Shown here one piece after another: positions 33,163 through 37,303 of a stretch of DNA of 37,303 nt (the stretch's first letter is position 1; each line of letters opens with the position of its first letter). Both the position numbers and the translations under genes were made by a program. Below the pieces are notes generated by a model that was not told the origin of the DNA, did not search any database, and saw only the letters and a program-made list of their open reading frames with translations. Source of the DNA: Bacillota bacterium (GTDB lineage Bacteria > Bacillota > Clostridia > Peptostreptococcales > Anaerovoracaceae); contig JAFRXM010000011.1 in the NCBI GenBank assembly GCA_017443515.1, positions 1 through 37,303 on the forward strand. The letters are read 5' to 3'.

Positions 33163-34541
33163 TATTTGACCTCCTCGATGCTGAACGTCCAGACGTTCTC
33201 TTCCTTAGCTTTGCGGGCCTCGAAGAACTTTTCGGCAACGGGCGGGAAGGCGATGTAGCTGAGGACGTCCTCTTCGCACTTGGCGAGCTCGCCGAGCTTT
33301 TCCTGTGCCTTCTCGAATGTGTCGGTGGGCAGAGTTTCCGCGTAGCGGCCTTCTACCGGCTTGATGTCTCCGAGTATTTTTGCCTTTACTTCCGGATTGA
33401 TGGGTGCAGGGGTCTTTCCGTATTCGCCGCGGCAGTAAGCTCTGATCTCGGAGCTTACGTTCTTGTAGCGCTCGCCTGCGAGCACGTTCTGAACTGCCAT
33501 GTTGCCTACCAACTGGCTGGTGGGTGTTACGAGCGGCGGGAATCCCATGTCTTCACGTACGCGCGGAGTCTCCAGGAGGGCTTCTTCGAACTTGTCGGAA
33601 GCGTTGAGCATCTTCAGCTGGCTGAGCAGGTTGGAGAGCATGCCGCCCGGGATCTGGTACTGCAGACATTCTGTATCAGTGGTAAGGGATATCGGATTGA
33701 GTGTTCCGTTCTCGAGGTATTCCGCTCTGATCGGCTTGAAGTACGCAGCGATGGTGTGCAGCGCTTCTTTGTTGAGATTTACATCGTAGCCGAGCTCTCT
33801 GAGGGTGTAGGAGAGAGTTTCTGTAGCGGGCTGGGATGTTCCGCCGGAGAACGGGGAGATGGCGGTGTCTATTACGTCTGCGCCGGCTTCAACACCCTTG
33901 AGGTAGGTCATGAATGCGAGGCCTGTGGTGCAGTGTGTATGCATAACCACCGGAAGGTCTACTGCGTCTTTGATGGCGGAAACAAGATCGTATGCGTTCT
34001 TCGGAGTGAGCAGGCCGGCCATATCCTTGATGCAGATAGAGCCAACGCCCATGTTTGCCATTTCCTTTACGAGCTTTACGTAGTTGTCCAGTGTGTGCAC
34101 CGGGCTGATGGTGTAGGAGATGGCTCCGGAAGCGAGAGCTCCGGAATTGACGGTCTCTTCGATAGCTACTTTCAGGTTGTCTACGTCGTTGAGGGCGTCG
34201 AAGATCCTGATGATGTCTATGCCGTTCTTTACGGAAGCCCTTACGAAGCGGCGGACGATATCATCGGGATAGTGTGCGTATCCGAGGATGTTCTGGCCGC
34301 GCAGGAGCATCTGCAGCTTGGTGTTGGGCATAGCCGCACGGATCTTTCTGAGCCTTTCCCACGGGTCCTCGTTGAGGAACCTGAGGCAGACATCGAAAGT
34401 AGCACCGCCCCATACCTCGCAGGAGTAGTAGCCGGCCTTGTCCATTTCGGAAAGGATGGGCTCGAACTTCTCGAAAGGCAGGCGCGTTGCGATCAGCGAC
34501 TGATTGGCGTCGCGCAGTACTGTTTCGGTGAATTGGATCAT
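33162..34541 (-). CDS. oadA: Oxaloacetate decarboxylase alpha (carboxyltransferase) subunit
   Basis: The protein has 459 residues and is a cytoplasmic TIM-barrel carboxyltransferase. RDANQSLIATR, EVWGGATFDVCLRF, RGQNILGY and the metal-binding MHTHCTTG identify the pyruvate/oxaloacetate carboxyltransferase family rather than the methylmalonyl-CoA or glutaconyl-CoA type. It transfers the carboxyl group of oxaloacetate to the biotin carrier, leaving pyruvate. The biotinyl domain found at the C-terminus of many OadA proteins is absent and encoded separately two genes downstream. AGAGG lies upstream of the start. It is the first gene of the operon. Confidence 0.92.
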   Translation of the reverse strand: MIQFTETVLRDANQSLIATRLPFEKFEPILSEMDKAGYYSCEVWGGATFDVCLRFLNEDPWERLRKIRAAMPNTKLQMLLRGQNILGYAHYPDDIVRRFVRASVKNGIDIIRIFDALNDVDNLKVAIEETVNSGALASGAISYTISPVHTLDNYVKLVKEMANMGVGSICIKDMAGLLTPKNAYDLVSAIKDAVDLPVVMHTHCTTGLAFMTYLKGVEAGADVIDTAISPFSGGTSQPATETLSYTLRELGYDVNLNKEALHTIAAYFKPIRAEYLENGTLNPISLTTDTECLQYQIPGGMLSNLLSQLKMLNASDKFEEALLETPRVREDMGFPPLVTPTSQLVGNMAVQNVLAGERYKNVSSEIRAYCRGEYGKTPAPINPEVKAKILGDIKPVEGRYAETLPTDTFEKAQEKLGELAKCEEDVLSYIAFPPVAEKFFEARKAKEENVWTFSIEEVK

Positions 34542-34585
34542 TTACTTTACCTCTTTACTTGGAACGATTGGTTGATGTTTTTGTA

Positions 34586-34607
34586 AGAAGGTACAATAAA
34601 ACCTTCT
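34586..34607 (-). other. Hairpin in the oad operon leader
   Basis: The perfect 7-bp stem AGAAGGT / ACCTTCT with an 8-base loop lies between the predicted promoter and the oadA start. No T-run is seen. Confidence 0.5.
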
Positions 34608-34616
34608 GAACTTTGT

Positions 34617-34633
34617 CATACGTATGGATTATA
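34617..34633 (-). promoter_or_regulatory. oad operon promoter with start-site palindrome
   Basis: Read on the minus strand, an extended -10, TGATATAAT, ends at 34628. The palindrome CATACGTATG (34617-34626) follows directly and covers the predicted transcription start, a position suited to a repressor. Confidence 0.5.
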
Positions 34634-34699
34634 TCATATAAGAATAGTAATATCCACAAAAAATTGAAACATGTTCGGGTTATTTTTATGTCAATTTTG

Positions 34700-34708
34700 T
34701 GGTATAAT
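34700..34708 (+). promoter_or_regulatory. Extended -10 promoter of the rluA-family gene
   Basis: TGGTATAAT is an extended -10 element ending 7 bases before the ATG, so transcription should begin at or within a base or two of the start codon. Confidence 0.6.
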
Positions 34709-34715
34709 ATCGGGC

Positions 34716-35654
34716 ATGGAAAACAGTGTGATCTACAAGTGCACACAGGCGGATGAAGGCCTGCTTCTCAAGGAAGTCGTAAGGCAGCGCATGAAGATCA
34801 GTTCGCACCTCATGAAGAAGCTCAAGGTGCAGGGCGGTATCACCGTAAACGGCAGCAGGGCCGGGGTGAGGCTGCGCGTAAAAGCAGGGGATGTCGTAAA
34901 GATCAACTATCCCGAGGAGCGCAGCTATTTCGAGCCCCAGGACATACCTCTGGACGTAGTCTACGAGGACGAGGATCTTCTGGTGGTCAACAAGCAGCCG
35001 GGTCTTATAGTGCATCCGACTCACAATTTCCCTGACGGAACGCTTGCAAACGCCCTGGCTTTCCGCATGGAACAGACCGGGGAGGTCTTCAAGCCCCGCT
35101 TCGTAAACCGCCTCGACATGAACACCTCGGGGCTCCTGATAGTCGCAAAAAACGCACACTGCCAGGACTTCCTCTCGCACGAGATGGCCGCCGACAGGGT
35201 GGAAAAGCATTACCTTGCCATAGTCCACGGTATAGTGGAGGAGCCGGGCACCGTAGATCTTCCAATAGATAAGGACCCGAACCACAAGGCGCGCCGCATG
35301 GTAACGGAGGGCGGCTATCCGTCAGTCACGCACTACTGGCCGCTTAAGACCTTCGACTCGGAAAACAGCGGAAATATAAGGGGATACAGCCTTCTTCGGC
35401 TCAAGCTCGATACCGGACGCACCCATCAGATAAGGGTCCACATGACTCACATCGGTCACCCACTGGTGGGGGACGAGCTCTACGCGCAGCTCTACGGCTA
35501 CACGGAAAATCCTGAGTGGATGCCAAGGCAGGCCCTGCACGCTGAGCGCCTGGAATTCCCGCATCCGGCAGAAGGAAAGACAGTTTCGGCATTCGCGCCG
35601 CTCCCGCAGGACATGAAAAATTGTCTTGAATTGTTGAGCAAAAGCCTTGTTTAA
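34716..35654 (+). CDS. RluA-family 23S rRNA/tRNA pseudouridine synthase
   Basis: The protein has 312 residues. An S4-like RNA-binding N-terminus (KISSHLMKKLKVQGGITVNG) is followed by the catalytic domain with the RluA signature VNRLDMNTSGLLIVAKN (catalytic Asp in RLDM) and LDTGRTHQIRVHMTHIGHPL. It isomerises uridine to pseudouridine; which RNA position cannot be read. ATG 34716 is chosen because family homology begins there; no Shine-Dalgarno site is present and the promoter abuts the start. It is divergent from the oad operon. Confidence 0.9.
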   Translation: MENSVIYKCTQADEGLLLKEVVRQRMKISSHLMKKLKVQGGITVNGSRAGVRLRVKAGDVVKINYPEERSYFEPQDIPLDVVYEDEDLLVVNKQPGLIVHPTHNFPDGTLANALAFRMEQTGEVFKPRFVNRLDMNTSGLLIVAKNAHCQDFLSHEMAADRVEKHYLAIVHGIVEEPGTVDLPIDKDPNHKARRMVTEGGYPSVTHYWPLKTFDSENSGNIRGYSLLRLKLDTGRTHQIRVHMTHIGHPLVGDELYAQLYGYTENPEWMPRQALHAERLEFPHPAEGKTVSAFAPLPQDMKNCLELLSKSLV

Positions 35655-35675
35655 GGCCATGAAATGTTGTAAAAT
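35647..35675 (+). promoter_or_regulatory. Likely gap promoter
   Basis: The -35 TTGTTT (35647-35652) and -10 TAAAAT (35670-35675) are 17 bases apart, overlapping the end of the pseudouridine-synthase gene. Confidence 0.5.
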
Positions 35676-35718
35676 TACAATAGTACTGAATGTTATTTTA
35701 ACTTAGGAGGATAATAAT

Positions 35719-36726
35719 ATGATCAAGATCGGAATCAACGGATTCGGCCGCATCGGTCGTCTTACTGCACGCGAAGCTACCCGCAGAGGGGATATGGACA
35801 TAGTCGCCATCAACGCTCCGGACAAGACGCCTGAAATGCTGGCTTATTATTTCATGTACGACACAGTCCACGGCAAGTGGGAAGGCACCGTAGGTTATGA
35901 CGACAGCCACCTCATCATCAACGGCAAGGCCATTCCTCTGCTCAACGACCGCAACCCCGCAAACCTCGGCTGGGGCAAGCTCGGCGCAGAGTACGTAGTA
36001 GACTGCACAGGCGCATTCCTTACTGAAGAGAGCGTACAGCCGCACCTGGCTGCAGGCGCAAAGTTCGTCCTCATGAGCGCTCCCGCAAAGGACAAGACCC
36101 CGATGTTCGTATACGGCGTCAACCACGAGACCTTCGATCCGAAGCTCTCCACCGCTTCCGCCGCATCCTGTACCACCAACTGCCTTGCTCCTCTGGCAAA
36201 GGTCCTGAACGACAAGTTCGGCATAGTTGAAGGCCTCATGACCACAGTCCACGCTGCTACAGCCACCCAGTTCGTAGTAGACGACTACTCCAAGAAGAAC
36301 TTCCGCCTCGGCAGGACCTGCTACGACAACATCATTCCGTCCACCACAGGCGCCGCCAAGGCAGTAGGCAAGGTAATTCCTTCCCTGCAGGGCAAGCTCA
36401 CCGGAATGTCCATGCGCATTCCTTCACCGGACGGATCCGTAGTAGACCTCACCGTAAGCCTGGCTAAGGACGCTACATACGAAGAAGTCTGCGCAGCTGT
36501 CAAGGAAGCCTGCGAAGGCGAGCTCAAGGGCGTAATGCGCTATGAGGATCAGCCGATCGTTTCCACAGATATCATCGGAGAGACCAATGCCAGCGTATTC
36601 GACGCTCAGGCAGGTATCGCTCTGAACGGACACTTCATGAAGCTGATAGCCTGGTACGACAACGAGTACGGCTTCACCTGCAACATGCTGCGTCTGCTTG
36701 CGCACATCGCTAAGGTAAAGGGCTGA
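35719..36726 (+). CDS. gap: Glyceraldehyde-3-phosphate dehydrogenase
   Basis: The protein has 335 residues, the normal length, and oxidises glyceraldehyde-3-phosphate to 1,3-bisphosphoglycerate in glycolysis. The Rossmann motif is INGFGRIGR; the catalytic Cys151 lies in SAASCTTNCLAP and the base His178 in TTVHAATATQ. After the second beta strand the sequence is VAINAPDK: the aspartate that normally selects NAD (VAIND) is alanine (Ala33). The same change occurs in NADP-preferring GapB-type enzymes, so NADP or dual use is possible. AGGAGG precedes the ATG, and a terminator follows. Confidence 0.95.
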   Translation: MIKIGINGFGRIGRLTAREATRRGDMDIVAINAPDKTPEMLAYYFMYDTVHGKWEGTVGYDDSHLIINGKAIPLLNDRNPANLGWGKLGAEYVVDCTGAFLTEESVQPHLAAGAKFVLMSAPAKDKTPMFVYGVNHETFDPKLSTASAASCTTNCLAPLAKVLNDKFGIVEGLMTTVHAATATQFVVDDYSKKNFRLGRTCYDNIIPSTTGAAKAVGKVIPSLQGKLTGMSMRIPSPDGSVVDLTVSLAKDATYEEVCAAVKEACEGELKGVMRYEDQPIVSTDIIGETNASVFDAQAGIALNGHFMKLIAWYDNEYGFTCNMLRLLAHIAKVKG

Positions 36727-36742
36727 TCCACAGCTTAAGAAT

Positions 36743-36777
36743 ACCGGACTGCTGTATATGCAGCAGCCCGGTTTTTT
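36743..36777 (+). terminator. Terminator of gap
   Basis: The stem ACCGG-CTGCTG / CAGCAG-CCGGT, with one internal A/C mismatch, is followed by TTTTTT. Confidence 0.9.
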
Positions 36778-36779
36778 GA

Positions 36780-36785
36780 TATAAT
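36780..36785 (+). promoter_or_regulatory. -10 box of the last gene
   Basis: A perfect TATAAT follows directly on the gap terminator; no clear -35 is visible. GGGAGG at 36811-36816 is the ribosome site of the next gene. Confidence 0.5.
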
Positions 36786-36824
36786 GTAAAGTAAGTTGAG
36801 CTTTGCGGAAGGGAGGGTCTTTGC

Positions 36825-37274
36825 GTGGAGTACCGCCGGCTGCCTTTTGAGCAGTATTTCATAAACACCAGCGAGGATTTCAATCACAAAGGGACTGTTA
36901 CGTACCAGGTGAAATACACCGCGGTAGAATACAGTACCACAGCTTTTCAGCGCCTGCTGGGGATAGACCATGAGGTCAACTACGAGATCCATTACGAAGA
37001 AGACCGCAACGTGATACAGCTGAATTTCCAGCGCACTGTGGGTTTTTCGGACTGGGTCGCCAACGTAGGCGAGTTTGCCGTAAAGTATTACGATTCCATA
37101 GAATACGACGGGCAGCCCCTGCAGCTTAGGGTGCACCGCGGCTGGGGCGATATGTACCTTACGATAATGCTCATGTACGGTAAGGAAGCAAGCAACCGAA
37201 AACAAGAGATAGACCGCCAGCACTACACTATTCCGAACCAAAGACCAAAAGATAAGCATTGTGGGAAAATCTAA
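36825..37274 (+). CDS. Unrecognised 149-residue protein
   Basis: It has a GTG start with GGGAGG 8 bases upstream and its own -10 box. Residues 1-110 look like a well-formed cytoplasmic domain (VKYTAVEYSTTAFQRLLGID, IHYEEDRNVIQLNFQRTVGF, YDGQPLQLRVHRGWGDMY). The HRGWGDMY segment resembles the entry to class-3-lipase or Mbeg1-like alpha/beta hydrolases, which would continue much further, so this may be a truncated hydrolase. The last 35 or so residues are lysine/glutamine-rich and their codons are more AT-rich than the rest. The stop codon lies in the loop of a long inverted repeat. Function is not assigned. Confidence 0.6.
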   Translation: MEYRRLPFEQYFINTSEDFNHKGTVTYQVKYTAVEYSTTAFQRLLGIDHEVNYEIHYEEDRNVIQLNFQRTVGFSDWVANVGEFAVKYYDSIEYDGQPLQLRVHRGWGDMYLTIMLMYGKEASNRKQEIDRQHYTIPNQRPKDKHCGKI

Positions 37275-37297
37275 ACTTTTGGATTTTCCTACAATGC
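37256..37297. repeat. 16-bp inverted repeat at the window end
   Basis: GCATTGTGGGAAAATC (37256-37271) and GATTTTCCTACAATGC (37282-37297) pair along all 16 positions with one G:T, around a 10-base loop. The loop holds the stop codon of the preceding gene. No terminal T-run is seen before the window ends. Confidence 0.75.
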
Positions 37298-37303
37298 CAA
37301 CTA

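Noticed and set aside
33150-34586. Long plus-strand frame of 478 codons opposite oadA
   Set aside because: The minus strand encodes a complete carboxyltransferase in a tight operon; the plus-strand frame has no ribosome site and no recognisable domain.

Overview
The window reads as chromosomal DNA from an anaerobic member of the Bacillota (Clostridia). This is inferred from the gene content: a folate riboswitch ahead of an ECF-type folate transporter, a sodium-pumping decarboxylase, single-chain iron-sulfur serine dehydratase, corrinoid/folate one-carbon genes, a YolD-like protein beside a Y-family polymerase, a Gram-positive LexA-type box and a sortase-type cell-wall anchor. The DNA is moderately GC-rich, with strong Shine-Dalgarno sites on most genes. 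The genus cannot be named from the sequence alone. No rRNA, tRNA, CRISPR array, phage module or intact insertion sequence was seen.

Layout. 1-8271: the 3' part of a giant cell-wall protein made of about 18 tandem DUF11-like repeats, then MBG-like domains and a TPKTG anchor. 8286-11784: a ThrH-type phosphatase (-), a Cthe_2159-like beta-helix lipoprotein (+) whose 3' end runs into a convergent threonine aldolase (-), and two copies of a REP-like palindrome. 11796-15799: an apparent SOS operon (PcrA/UvrD helicase, Y-family polymerase, YolD-like protein) with a LexA-type palindrome inside its promoter and a terminator at its end. 15804-19324: peptidase T, a YgjP-type metallopeptidase, a protein carrying the C-terminal module of clostridial macro-domain proteins, a VWA protein and a 51-residue lipoprotein. 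19455-20039: an MBL-fold hydrolase. 20077-23706 (-): PucR-type regulator, arylamine N-acetyltransferase and L-serine dehydratase.

24074-30619 (+): a one-carbon/folate block divergent from the PucR gene. It encodes a corrinoid protein, formate-THF ligase, a cyclodeaminase-family enzyme, methyl-THF:corrinoid methyltransferase and 5-formyl-THF cyclo-ligase. A THF riboswitch with its own promoter follows, then folT and folC. Together these genes can move methyl groups between a corrinoid protein and THF, interconvert methenyl-, formyl- and formate-level C1 units, recycle 5-formyl-THF, and import and polyglutamylate folate. The substrate-specific methyltransferase, FolD and MetF are not in the window.

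30620-31074: a gene-free, hairpin-rich gap between two terminators that may hold an unrecognised structured RNA. 31075-34541 (-): a four-gene sodium-translocating oxaloacetate decarboxylase operon with a separate biotin carrier. 34716-37303 (+): an RluA pseudouridine synthase that looks leaderless, a GAPDH with an NADP-type cofactor signature, and an unrecognised protein ending in a 16-bp inverted repeat at the window edge.
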